DNA from: Siderastrea radians
Taxonomy: Eukaryota; Cnidaria; Anthozoa; Scleractinia; Rhizangiidae
Reading direction: 5' to 3'
NCBI GenBank assembly: GCA_964017195.1
Contig: OZ024891.1
Location: forward strand, 7,778,994-7,842,993
DNA length: 64,000 bases
Positions 49,037 to 61,037 of the stretch are shown here, piece by piece (positions within the stretch are counted from its first letter, which is position 1; each line of letters starts with the position of its first letter). A program made the position numbers and the translations under genes. The notes below the pieces were generated by a model, which saw nothing but the letters and a program-made list of their open reading frames with translations, did no database searches and was not told where the DNA came from.

Positions 49037-49198
49037 CTGTTGAAAATCGTAAATTGTGTGATTTCACTAACCAAGTAGCCCATACCGCTTTCAGAAGCAT
49101 GGAGCAACTAGAAAAACTGATACCCCCCCCCCCCCCCACGAAGTGCCGGCCAATCAGAAAATCACCTTATCTCACCCTCCTCCCTTTCGCATTCCAAA

Positions 49199-49322
49199 AA
49201 ATCATGCGTCCATCTTGCTTTTGTCCCATCTTGAATTCATGCGTCCATCTTGCTTTTGTCCCGTCTTGAATTCATGATCCCATCTTGCTTTTGTGCCATC
49301 TTGAATTCATGATCCCATCTTG
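49199..49322. repeat. Four-unit version of the CATCTTG minisatellite
   Basis: Four units of (G)ATCCCATCTTGCTTTTGTCC-type sequence ending TTGAATTCATG, at the position where copy B has about 70. Confidence 0.9.
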
Positions 49323-49780
49323 GTAGTAGAGAAAACCTGTGACTTTTTTAAGCACAAAACACGCAAAAAAGTAATTGGTGTTTTATGCAACCGCCACAGC
49401 TTCAACCATCAACAGCCCACTGTTAAGTTGAGCCACCGAACACCACACTTCAAAAAACATCAATATGCATCATTGCTTTCGATCGTTCAAAACTCTTTAC
49501 TGCATTTCTACTTAGCAATGATTTATTTATTTGTTTATTTAATTATGATTTAATATTTATTCAGGAGCACCTTATTAACAAAGGTTCCCGACTAAAGAAA
49601 AAACTACAATATACACAAAAGTTACAAAGCACACATAACGTAAAATGGAATAATATATACATACAACTACATATCAACGAGGAGGAAGAAAATGGCCTTT
49701 GAGATGATGCTTACCTTTGATCTGTATTTCAAAAGATCTGTTTTAAAAATGAACTAAGCGACAAGTGAAAATTTTCTTAT

Positions 49781-50065
49781 TTCGCTTTAAAATTAATGTT
49801 GCCCTAGAAGATCTCTTCCAGCCCACTACGTTTCTTGCTTCGCACCAATAGATTCCTTCATGAAGTGTTGTGACGGATTTCAAAGGTAACAACGAGACAC
49901 CCTTCACTCCTACAGTATTTTTCCTGTACACAGGAGGACCATCTTTATACCATTTGACAACAGGACGAGGAATGCCTGTTGCTTCACAGGTCATAGTCAC
50001 TTTGCTTCCGGGAGAAACATCCATCTCATTTACTGGGTTAATTGTGAAGCTTGGTGGCGCTGGCT
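49781..50065 (-). CDS. Gene 2 Ig2 exon with mutated donor
   Basis: The expected exon is 285 bases, phase 1-1, with MTCEATGIPRP, VVKWYKDG and YWCEARNVVGWKRSS. The donor position reads AAAGCGAA/ATAAG, whereas copy B at 63,997 reads CGAA/GTAAG. Read-through adds about 13 residues and stops at 49743. Confidence 0.85.
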
Positions 50066-51502
50066 CTAAAATGAAAACGTGGTCAGTAAAAACTGTGGTT
50101 TTAAGGCTGATTTAAGCGTTTATAGACATATAAGCACAAGCATAATGATTAGCTGAAGCTTTGATACTATAAAACTAAGCCAATTATTAAGAAACAACTG
50201 AGACATCTTGATATGCGATTATTTTGTTAAAATACTGTAGTCAAGCACCTAGGTATACACGGCTTATAAAAAGGCGTTGTTACTTAGACCTTGCAAAACG
50301 TGTTTAACTCCATTACTTATATCTCATTACCATGGATGTTGCAAGCTTAGTAAGCATTTCCTCACTTAGCTTTTCAGAAGCAATCGGCAAGATCAGATAA
50401 GTTAAAGTCTCGAACGTTGCCTGGTTATTTGGTCCAAAGTAGTAAGCTTAGCAGTCATTTTAAACATTTATTCTTGACTGCGACACGACAGGCACTACCT
50501 TTTTTAAAAACCTCTATCGACTTGACAAAATCAACACTCCATAATCTCAAAGAAATCTGTTTTATCCATCAAAAAAGGCCGTTTTGCTGAGTACAATTAT
50601 ATACTCTTAGTGGGGCGAATTTGGTTTTCCTAACGTAATGTCCCATTTTTAGAGAATGGGCCGGCTAAATTGCATCCTCGGAGACCCAGGGGCAGATAGT
50701 CGGGGCGAGAGGTAGATAAAACGAGGGAAACAGATGCGAGCTGAAGCCTGGTGCGAGCGAAAGTTTACAAGACGGGCAGGAACATCCCCTGGGAGGATAC
50801 CTTTAACGGACTAGTTCAAGAGCCCATTTGCGTTCTTGCCCCTGATTGATCCCAGCACAAAATTTGTGGCATTGTATTTTTGTTGTGCCCAATCAGCGAT
50901 CAGCTTATTTCACCGTTCCTTTCGTGACGTCTTATACAGAGTGTAACTTTGCTAAATCTTGTACCTAGTTGTCACTCGTGCATACTGAACTCAACTTTTT
51001 GTCTCGCTCGTTCGATAGGCCTACCATCAAAGAAAGTTTTTAATAGTAATATGCGAAGCCACAAAGCTGAGAAATCGAGAAATTTGGAAGGGGTAATCAA
51101 GGAAAAGGAAAACAAGTAAGAAAATCAGATTCACTTGAGGTATCGGTAAAAAGTGCACACCTTAAGTGTGAACTTTTAGAAGCGTGCAGTTTGGAGCACA
51201 CGCAAAGACATGTTGTGGATCGCACGTAAATCCTTACTGCATGCTTCTCAAAGTTCACACCTAAGGTGTCCCGGGTACTGTGTGAACTTTTCACAATACT
51301 TCTGGTGTACATTTGGTATTCAAAGTATAATTACCGTAACACTTTAACAAAAGTGCGATCTTCGTTTTCTTCCTCTCAGAGATTGCGAAAACGTTGTAAG
51401 GATTTTCGCATCGTCATAATTTGTTTTTCATGTTTCGCATTACAGTTTGTTGACCTTTGTGAAGGCATAAACCTGTATTGCAAAGGTTGATGAAGTTCTT
51501 AC
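50066..51502. other. Gene 2 intron; nothing recognised
   Basis: AT-rich with inverted pieces around 51.15-51.30 kb (AAAAGTGCACACCTTAAGTGTGAAC and its mirror region). No exon seen. Confidence 0.4.
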
Positions 51503-51760
51503 CTCTAAATTCCAAGGTAAGCGAACCAAAAAATCAGGACATTTGATTAAAAGCCCAACAGGAGTAATTTCCGGACCCGTTCTTTGCCGCATTTTGTATT
51601 GAAAACGCGCATACTTTGCTGTCCTCACTATCAACGTGTCCGTCACGTCCCCCGCACACCTTTAAAATTATAGGAGGTTCATCGTTGAACTAATATTGTA
51701 TCCAGTACAGTTGGATACAAATCCAATGTTGCAAGCTTAATTGCCAAAAAAAGAAAACAA
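51503..51760 (-). pseudogene. Decayed extra Ig1 exon of gene 2
   Basis: It matches the Ig1 exons at the donor end (GGAATTTAGAG/GTAAG) and through the Asp-rich loop region, but has an in-frame TGA near the donor, frame breaks and a ragged 5' end near 51.74 kb. The flanking intron sequence matches that beside gene 1 Ig1, so this is a duplicated exon that died. Confidence 0.8.
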
Positions 51761-51842
51761 AAAAACAAAACAAAAGAAAACAAAATGACCATCCAGCATA
51801 GTGTGAAAAACTAAAGAGCAGACGCTGTGGGCAACGATGTAT

Positions 51843-53014
51843 GAGGGTCTGAATGGGGGTACCTCGATAACACTTAACACTAAATTTTTGGCCTCTGTAA
51901 CATGTTGCAGTTAAATTTTAGGCATTTTAACACTAACAGTAAAAAATTCACTGTAAACGGTAAATTTCATCCAGAAAGAACCAAAATCGGCTCCAAAATT
52001 GTCGGAAAGCAGTCCGAAGATCCCTCGAACGTTTCCGATCATTTCCGAAGATTTCCGAAGATTGCCGAAGATTGCCGGAGAAGAATTCTGAAAATTTTTC
52101 GACTATATACCAAGGGCAAACAGTTCATTCATTACATGAACAATGAAAAGACGTCAGCAAACATGACGTAATCGATATATTTACATCTGAAAGACATATC
52201 TTTTACGGTATAAAGACAGAATTTTTCTCAGTGAGAGAAAACCTTGTAATTCACTAATTTATATCATAACATGGGATATTATTTACCATTAAATGCTCAA
52301 CAAAAATGACAGATGTAATTCCTTCCTTGCTATATTTGCATGTATATGACGTATATGAACCACAAACTTTTAGGCGCCAGTTTATGTTATGCCCTCGAAT
52401 ATGAAAACTGTTTTCATGCCAAATTTCAATGCAAGCTCCGAAAGCCCAAGAAATTTCGTCAGATGTTTCTTGACGGCTGCCACGCTGGATTGCTTTGCAA
52501 GATCAAACGTGCCCCTGCTTCTGTGTCTTTCGAAAGCAGAATCCTCTCCGCTTCTACAGAAGCTCACTAGAACTTTAACAACAACAGATGCCGCCATATT
52601 GTTTTTTGGATTTTGACCGATTCGACCTCGAGGAACTCTCGTCGACCCCAGATTGCACGCGACTCTGACCAAAGGATCGCGGGCTCTTGGTACGCTATTG
52701 GTCTCCAGGTTTCCCCAAAATAATGATGCGCATGGGTACAAAAATGAGACTACTGCCCCTTTAAACTGCCCATTTGAGCATAGGCTCAAACATAGGGCAG
52801 CATAGCGATTGAGTGATATTATTAGCGATTTGAGCAGAGCAGATAAGTATTTAAAATACTAAAAGACTATGAGTTTTTTTTTTGCGAAAACCTTCTAAAC
52901 ACTAAACAGTATTTTTTCCGAAAACATTAAATATTAAAATATTTGCCAATTCAACAGCAAACACTAAAAATTGTGGGCAAATAACACTAAACACTAAACC
53001 CCATTCAGACCCTC
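51843..53014. mobile_element. GAGGGTCTG-family inverted-repeat element, copy 2
   Basis: Termini GAGGGTCTGAATGGGG and inverse, flanked by ATGTAT on both sides (51837-51842, 53015-53020). Gene 1's matching intron has an uninterrupted CCGATGTATCGG at about 33277, an empty site. Subterminal AACACTAAACACTAAA arrays replace copy 1's GTCAGTTGTCAG arrays. A minus-strand frame at 52382-52789 shares the HLxxFLGLxELA motif with copy 1. Confidence 0.9.
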
Positions 53015-53137
53015 ATGTATCGGTGTTTTGTATTGTAATTTTTCAACTAACTTAAGAGATCGAGTTAGTGACAGCCTATTGTACGTAAATAAAGCTTTAA
53101 ACTTAATAACGGAATATGTGGATGTAACGGAGCTTAC

Positions 53138-53482
53138 CTCTAAAATCCAAGTTTAATGTATCCTCTGTACAGGTCATGCGATTTTGAGCCCAGCAGGTGT
53201 AATTACCAGAATCTTTCTGTGTGGGATTTTGGATCGAAGACGTACAAACTCTACTGTCCTCGCTGTCCACGTCACCGTCACGACCTCCACAATCTTTCAA
53301 ACTAGCTTCTTCATCGTTGACGTAGTATTGTATCCAATACGGTTGGCCATAGTACAAATGATTTCCATAATTTTCTTTTGACGCATTGCTGGTGCAAATG
53401 ATTGTTACGTTGAAGCCAATAGGCAGGATGTGTTCATCCGGGAATTCAAGAGTGATTATTTCCAAAGTTGGTGCAAACGAAA
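53138..53482 (-). CDS. Gene 2 Ig1 exon
   Basis: The exon is 345 bases, phase 1-1, and open throughout. Close paralogue of gene 1 Ig1: FPDEHILPIGFNVTIIC, the Asp-rich loop DGDVDSEDSRVC, and DSGNYTCWAQN are kept, including the extra cysteines. Confidence 0.88.
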
Positions 53483-53683
53483 CTGAATAAAGAGAAACCG
53501 CCACTGATCAGGCTATAATTCGAGCAGTTCATACAAAACGGCGGACTGAATGACTGACTGACTGACCAGCCAGCTAAATAAAATTATGACAAAAGGAATG
53601 AATAATTTTTTTGTTTAATATTGAGAATCTGTTCATGTTCTCTAAGGCTTCCAGGTTCTAGTTCGTTATTGTACTATACGTAC

Positions 53684-53798
53684 CTTTATGCTGCAATTTA
53701 ACTGAGACACAGGCAGCACTTGTTGCGTCGTGGAAGCTAAGAACTAAACCGATAATCAACAGCATAATACAGTATGTTCTGCAACTTGTGTTACGCAC
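53684..53798 (-). CDS. Gene 2 signal-peptide exon
   Basis: ATG at 53763-53765 opens [14 protein letters not shown], nearly identical to gene 1's leader. There are 82 coding bases, ending in phase 1 at AAAG/GTACGT. It is three codons shorter than gene 1's because part of an Ala-rich stretch is missing. Confidence 0.8.
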
Positions 53799-56700
53799 CT
53801 AAAATGAGATAAAATGAATTAAGGAATGTAAGTATTTATGGATATCAGTACAAAAAAAAATTCCCCATCTGTTAATGACTACCGGGTTGCACCCAATTAA
53901 TTTTTTCAATTCCTTTTTTTTAAAGTTAAATGATCATGTTATGTTTTGCATATGATGCATTTGATTTGTTTATTCACCGTTTTGGGATACAATACGAACT
54001 CCAGACCTAATGCTTTGGCGTTACTGTATGATTCGATTACCTTTCTATGGAAAAATTTTACTGAATGACAGTTCGCTTTTCCTTTCATGTATAAGCTGCA
54101 AGTTAACCAGTATAAATTTTACAGGAATATGAAATAAAACAAAATTTGGCTTTTCGCTTTGTTAAAACTTGCTTAAATATAATCATAGTTACTTGAGGGA
54201 CTGGTTATGAAACTTTGCAAGTTTCAAAGGCCTTAACAAAGGTGCTGCAATTTATGTTGAAAGTACTACGACAGTGCACAATCTTTTGTTTTACGTTCGC
54301 ACACTATGGCTGAATAACTTAAGAGTGACATTCTTATTGGTTGGTTGCTCATGCAAAATTCAAAATCTATTGTTGTTTGTGCACCTTCAAGGCTAAAAAC
54401 GGTAACAAAAACATAAAACAAAGGACTTAGCTGAGCTTCATAACCAGATTCTTTTATTAACTATGATATAATGAAAGGAGATTGTAAGACCTCTTGTTCG
54501 AATAAGTTTTAAGGTATTCCTCGAGGCTAATTTCGACATTTTCCGTTTATTTTTATGTCAAAATTCTGTAGAAGTATTTGTTCAAACATGTTCATATTAA
54601 CACAAACATCAAAAGCAAGAAAGGAAGGCAAACCGATTAAGTTATTCAATTATCGATTTTGCCTTTTAAGTACCTCGTTAAACTTATGTCATATTAACGT
54701 TAAATCTACCAATTCAACTACCAGTTCATTAGGTTTAGTTAGCTCTTGCAGGCTTAATGGCCTACCACGAATAGGTCACCATTTACTGAAACTAACATGA
54801 TAGCTTATAGTAGAACAAAAATTCGACCGAAATATGACAGTGATATATTCTGTGGCTTCCGTAATGAAATGAAAAACCATTTTATTTTATAATATGGTAA
54901 TGACGACCTACAATAATTTAATTTTTAATAGAGTCATGTAAACTGTATTAAATCAATCTGCAAAATATGATTAGAAACACCTTCAAGCCATAAAGAGTTT
55001 ATAGAGACTTTACAAGATCCCAGCGTGCAGCTACTAATTAATTTATCACCAAACGATATGATAAACACAAAAAGAAAAAGTAGTATGAAATATAAAGAAA
55101 ACCTTACGATTACTATTCATCGAAGATTTTTATCCGAAACTTTAGGACCATTGAGGGTCACCCATGCCTTCCATATCACAAGCCTTGTGCTACTTTGCTC
55201 CGTGCTATGAACGTATTCATTTATTTTCACCGATGTTTTTCGAACGCTTGCGGTTCCGTGAATCAGCACCTATACTTGCAAAACGTATCGAATATTACTA
55301 TGCCCCTTTCGCCAGAAGACACCTGTTATTCAATGTCATGACAACGGCTTCTCACACCGACTTATAAGCCAGTGAACAGCAAAGATAGTTTACCATGTAT
55401 TTGCGGATGTACATGCTTGCAATTTTGTTAATTTTCTTCTTAAAAAATCACTGACATTGTTCTTGACATTATTCTTATGAACGTGAAAATACTAGGTTGT
55501 CGCACCAACCGGGCGTTTTAACAGTAGAGTCGGTTTTAGATTACGAGCAGTCTCACTTTCCACTCAGGGACTGGAGTCGAGCAAAAAGAACACGCGAGCG
55601 AGTGCGAGAATGCGTGTAACGTGACGCGCGTGTGTAGTGAGCCGCCTCACCCTCCTTTACTTGCTGCTAAACAAGCGCGCGCGTCACCTTTCCACGTGGC
55701 AGGTGATTTTCGCCCGCGTGTTCTTTCTGCTCGACTGAGCCCGTGAACAGAGAGAGACACTGCTCGTAATGTCGCCTTGCTTTTAATTTGTGCCCTCGAC
55801 TATCTAGAAAGAGACTGCCCGTAGTCTCATAAACGATAAAAAATATTCAACGATCAAGATCTACCGATACGGTCCTGTTAATTCCTGTCCAGAAAAATAG
55901 CTAAACGAAGGATGTTCATGATGGCGTTTTTACTTTAAGCTCACACGTAGTGATGTGCATATTGTCTCACATAGTTAAGACCAGTTAAAAGGAAAAAGTC
56001 TGAATATTACGTGTGTCAAATTGCGGTGTAAAACTAAATCGTCGGAAAGCGTATATTTCTTCCCGTAATACGAAACCCACAAGAAAAGGGCTCCATACCC
56101 GCTGCTAATTGCATTTGGAAGAAATCTCGAAACTCTCTATACCGGTGTTTATTCATTTGATTATTAGAAGTACAACTACGATATGGTGTTCATTAATGGT
56201 ATTCAACTCCGAATTTTAAGGCATTTTTGTTTATTATTATTTTTTCAGGCTCTCGTTACAATCCACGTACTCATTACTTGATTCATCGGTAGGCCATAAT
56301 TGAAATTAAACAGTTAATATATTTATTCACTTTAATTGTAGGAGGCGGTGTGCATTTCACGATCAATTCTCCCTCGCTAATCTTTCGCGTGCGCAATTCA
56401 ATTTCGTGACATCGCGATGGAACTACTGTTATTCTTTGCCCATCGAGGAACGTTCATGGTGAAGTGCCGGATACCTGAGACCATGCATGTAGCTGTGCAT
56501 CAGTATTAGACTACAACGAAGGAGCTAACGATTGGCGAATATAAGCAACGTCGATAAATATTATTTGACGTTTCGTCAGGGATTAAACGAATATGCTCAA
56601 GTTAACCATGAATTTCTTTGCGTAGGTAAAATCTTGCCACTCAGACTACTATGGTTGTTTTTATCCAGTATTTGATATCCTTTAATATTAAACAAACCAA

Positions 56701-59018
56701 TTTTTTATAAAGTCAGTACCGCACTGTTAATAACCAAAGCAAAAGCACTCCAATGAGTGCCTAAGGTCAGTTGGATGAAAAACGTCAAAATTTAATGCAA
56801 ACGATTAAAGATGAGTGGCTTCTGCCACCGCTGCACGAAAGCCTTCCCAAGAGCTCTTCTTTGACTGATCACGTCCATAGGGAGGACTCACGACAGTATT
56901 CAATAACACCACAGCACACCAAACATGGTTTGACTCTGGCAATCAAGAAGGTACATAAAATGTCCATCCTTTAACAGAGAGTTCTAAAATGCCGTCAAAA
57001 TATCAACAGGTCATCGAAATCGAACTGGGTGACTTGAAGGCCGAGGAAACAAATTGGAAATAAAAGTGGAAGTCGTACAGTCGTACATGCCGCAGCCAAT
57101 ATACTAACCAACCTTGCTTGATAAAGAAGCGGATAAAACCTACCTAATTGATGTCTTATTTAAACCATATTCTTGTTGTATTGTGACCTGTTTATTTACA
57201 TTTTATTTTTCTCGTGATCGTTCGACGTTGTTGCCGTGAACTAGGAGACAGTTGCAATAGCGCGAGGTTAATGCACGCGATTACCTTCGTATGCGTGACA
57301 TTTAATTGTCTTTTCCGGTCTTAAAACTTCCTGTGGCAACTTCGATGCCACACGAGTCCGTAAACTCGCCACAAAATGGACCAACTAGGGGAAGAGAAAA
57401 AAAAGTCGAAACAAAAATTAAAGCAGAATAAATAAACACCTCATGAATTATTGCCTCGTTTCAAACTTCTTTATTCTTTTTTAACAAACGAGCTTCGACC
57501 GGAAATTTTTGACGACGATATCGGTCCAATACATCTAGTGGTTGCTAATATTTTTCACTGAAACTTTAATATGGTTAGTTAATGTATTTCCGCTGTTTTT
57601 AACTGAAAATAAGGCTATGGAGTATATTTCGTGTTTTTCAGTTAAATGAGCTACTCAGCGCTTTGTCCAAACTGACAAAACAGGAAAAGCGTGCATTTAA
57701 TTTAATACGTTTGGCAATATATGGAGAAACGAACTTTTTATTGATGGTTATTTCACACTTTATTTATCTATATCACACTTCATAGGACAACAGGAACACG
57801 CAGTTACTGTTCGGTTGCTCGCAAGTTGGAAAAACTTGTACATCATAATAAACAGTACCACAGTAAAGCACTATTGCTCAAAATTAAAGCTACAATTTAA
57901 CCAGTCCCACGTTAGCATTTCACCACGGAAGGGGGAGGGGTACTCCCTGAAAATATAGGTGGGGATGTGTCACCCACTCCTTGGAAACTAATTGCCCTAT
58001 TTCAGACCAAACTACATGATTTTTCCTACCCTATTTTAGACCTGATCCAAAATTCGATACCCTATTTCAGACCTGCCCAGTTGTGTAGACATTTAACAAC
58101 GGCTTCAAATTTCTGATATTAACACACTTCTGCGAAAGAAAATAATGAAAAAGTAGCTTCTTTTATACAACCATACCCAATTCCCGACCAGATCTAACAA
58201 ACCTTACCCTATTTTAGACCAAAATGGTCAAAATCTATACCATATTTCAGACTAAAACGGTTCGAAAACCATAACTTTCGGGGCCGGACATACCAATCTA
58301 AAGTTATATGAGGGAGTACCCCCTTCGGGCATTTTACCCACCGATTCAAAAGGGAATCAACTTGTACGCAATAACACTTAACAGCACCACTATGGCTTTT
58401 GTTTGAATGGTCACACTTAAGGATTGGTCACGATTGCTCCACACGCTCAAAAGATGGAATCCAACTTGCAAAGCATGATAATCAGCAATCTAGAACAGTG
58501 CTGCTCGTTTGAATTGTCTCACATGAAAATTAAATCCAAAATAAGGACCAAAAATTTGAACAGTGGTTGATCCTGGGAATAATAAAAAATAAACTGTATT
58601 GTATTACCTAAAATTGAGTTCCTGTTTACATTCTGTTCAATCATGTTCTGAGTTTCCGAGAAACTGAAGCCCTTAAGGACAGGAGAGTTAAAGCGGTTTA
58701 GCTTCCTGTCGTCATCTAGAAGCAATTCAAGGTTACTGAAGTTCAGCTATGAGGAAATTGTGTAACCCTAAAGCATTGTGCACTCTGTGAATGTTGATAC
58801 TGTTCGGCTAGTATCACCAACTGTTGATGTCGGTCCATGTTACCCTTAGAGTTCTTGGCTATCGGCAACTGAAGTAGTTGAGACACATGATAAAAACGGC
58901 GCTTAGTACGTCTATTTTCTTACTACAACTTCAAGAGCGTTGGTAAAAGAGTGATAAATTTCTTAGCACTCTCCCTATTCAATGTTGTACCGCTGCAAAG
59001 CTCAACGTCTGTTTAACA

Positions 59019-59049
<31 letters not shown>

Positions 59050-60049
59050 ACAACAACATTGTTTGGGGGAAGGGACGGGGATATAAACCACAGATCATCA
59101 TCATCTATTGATCATCATACACCCGTTAAGAAGGGGTTGGGACTCTGAACCGCCCTTTTAGATCCGTCTAGAGGACATGCATGTTTTGGATTCAGCATAG
59201 ATGGTTGAAATAGAATAGGCTTCTTCTCAGTCTGTCAGCTGGAAGGCTGAGAAACGAATATTCTTTTCAACTGAATGGTGAAAAATTCCATATTATCCTT
59301 CAGTCTCCCCTGTCATTCTCGTGCTATTCCCCACTGTCATTCTCGTCCCCTTCCCCACCGCCATTCTCGTCGTCTGGAAATGTGGAGCGAGGTAAGCATT
59401 GCTGTTTCTTGGAGGCTGGTTCATGGCGCCTTCATGAATGTGAAGATGTGGAAATCGCTGCTGTTCGCTCATCTGCAACAGTACAGAGATAAAGGGTTTG
59501 GTGCAACTAATTGTCAGTAGTTATAATTATTACCTTCGTGTGTTTAAAAAGTTCGCAAGGAAAGAAATCGTTAATTGGGTCTCTAGGTGGTCACTTGGGT
59601 GTCATCTATGCTACCGTAACAGCACAATTAGACATCGTACGAAGTATTCCACCTGCCAGTCTTTAAGCCCCGGTATCATTATGCTAATTCTCCTTACTGG
59701 TCTCCATATATTTCATTGAGTACAAATTGGGAGAACTTGTTTAAACAAAACAAGTCTTCTTTGCATGGTGATTATTTCCTTAATTCTTATGACCTGTATT
59801 TGTGTTAAGGCGCTTACTTGATGAGGAGAAATTTGATGATGACCACTATTAGGGCTTAAAGGGTTAAATGCCGGACTTCTCGTCACAAAAACCCCTTGTG
59901 GGATGTTAGTATTCAGGTTTTAAAATTAAAAGAAATTGAATTTCTGCTGATGAATATCTTATACAAAGGATATTTTGGGGGTCAGAAATGTTTCAAGGAA
60001 TTTGGGAAACTGATATCTGTTGTGGAATTTAAGGTCTCTGTATTCTTAC
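53799..60049. other. Spacer between gene 3 and gene 2; presumed gene 2 promoter region
   Basis: Mostly a diverged copy of 41.55-47.96 kb. No exon recognised. It lacks the hairpin MITE and the long TCA run of copy A and has extra sequence around 53.85-54.45 kb. Confidence 0.45.
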
Positions 60050-60192
60050 CTCTTTCTGGGCTTTGAAATTCGCTTTTCTGCATTCTTTATGTATCACAAA
60101 TACCAAAACCACTAGCACAACAAGCAAAACTGCTGTAATGGTGAGAGAGATCTACACTACCTTGGAAACACCAGTTGAATGTGAAGTGTCAC
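60050..60192 (-). pseudogene. Gene 3 TM exon with nonsense codon
   Basis: The exon is 143 bases. A TAG replaces the Trp codon just before the helix; the rest of the helix and tail stay open to the donor GAG/GTAAG. Confidence 0.88.
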
Positions 60193-60550
60193 CTTAGGAC
60201 AAAAAGAACAACACTAAGACCGGTTTCCGTACTATCGCTAATATCACTGGGAAAAGGGCTTATGGTCAAGTGAAAACAAGTCTATACAAAACTTTTATTT
60301 CTCATACGCTTATGACTGAAGTCTAATATGGACATGACCTTTTCACAAGGCGAGGAAAGGAAGAAGAGCTTGTTGGAATCTGTAGTAAAAGAAGACTTAA
60401 CTTCAACAACTGACTTGGCTCCACACCATGTTATTGTTTACGTGGAAACCAGTTAAAGTTGAATCGGGTCTTTGTTGTATTATTCTTGTACTGCACTTGT
60501 GTAAAAAACAGAATCTTGAAAATGTTTCTTTCTGTAACAAACAAACTAAC

Positions 60551-60852
60551 CTTTTATGATGAGCACTACCTCCCTCGAGGTAATATTTCTGTTGGAGCTT
60601 GTTGCCTGACAATAGTAATTTCCACTATTCTTTATCTCAATTGAATCAATCGTGAATACAGAGGTAGCATTTTCTTGTCCCTGGTAGGATTTACGTTCCC
60701 CGTCCACGTTTGCAATTCCATTTTTCATCCACGTAATCTTGGGCACCGGACAACCTTTGACAGCGCACGTGACAAAACGTGATCACCAAGAGAAGCTGTG
60801 ACACTTTCAGGGTGAAGGTAGAAGAACGTCTCATTACATTCACGTACAGTTT
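60551..60852 (-). pseudogene. Gene 3 Ig3 exon, frameshifted
   Basis: After the frameshift the second half reads normally (MPKITWMKNG, SGNYYCQATSSNRN). Comparison with gene 2 places the lost base in the GATCACGTT(G)TGTTCACG stretch. Donor AAAG/GTTAGT is still usable. Confidence 0.88.
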
Positions 60853-61037
60853 CTGCTGAAAATCGTAAATGTATGTTGTCACTAAGCAAGCAGCCCATAC
60901 CGCTGGAGTTTATTGCCTAGTTTCAGAAGCATGGAGCAACTAGAAAGATTGATACCCCCCCCCCCCTGAAGCGCTGGTCAATAAGAAATATTATTAATGA
61001 ACCACCTTATCTCGCCCTCCTCCCTTTCGGCCATTCA

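Larger units (their letters stand above)
41374..50100. repeat. Tandem segmental duplication, copy A
   Basis: It aligns collinearly with about 53630-64000: gene 1's first exon, spacer, then the TM, Ig3 and Ig2 exons of gene 2. The offset grows from about 12.25 kb at the left to 14.22 kb at the right, mainly because copy B's minisatellite is expanded. The copies differ by many point changes and private insertions. Confidence 0.88.
47959..53798 (-). pseudogene. Gene 2: kinase-less tandem relative of gene 1 (SP-Ig-Ig-Ig-TM), probably decaying
   Basis: Exons are 53684-53765 (coding part), 53138-53482, 49781-50065, 48734-49036 and 47959-48100. All keep gene 1's phase-1 borders. Two lesions are visible. 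The Ig2 donor reads AT where copy B reads GT, and the TM exon is 142 bases where gene 1 and gene 3 have 143, so translation stops after the helix at KNAGKRI. No kinase exon lies between 47,958 and 41,551. If Ig2 were spliced, the product would be a three-Ig membrane protein with a very short tail, a possible decoy receptor. If the donor is dead, read-through stops at 49743 and gives a secreted two-Ig protein. Clean Ig1 and Ig3 frames mean it could still be expressed. Kinase-less receptor and pseudogene both remain open. Confidence 0.75.
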
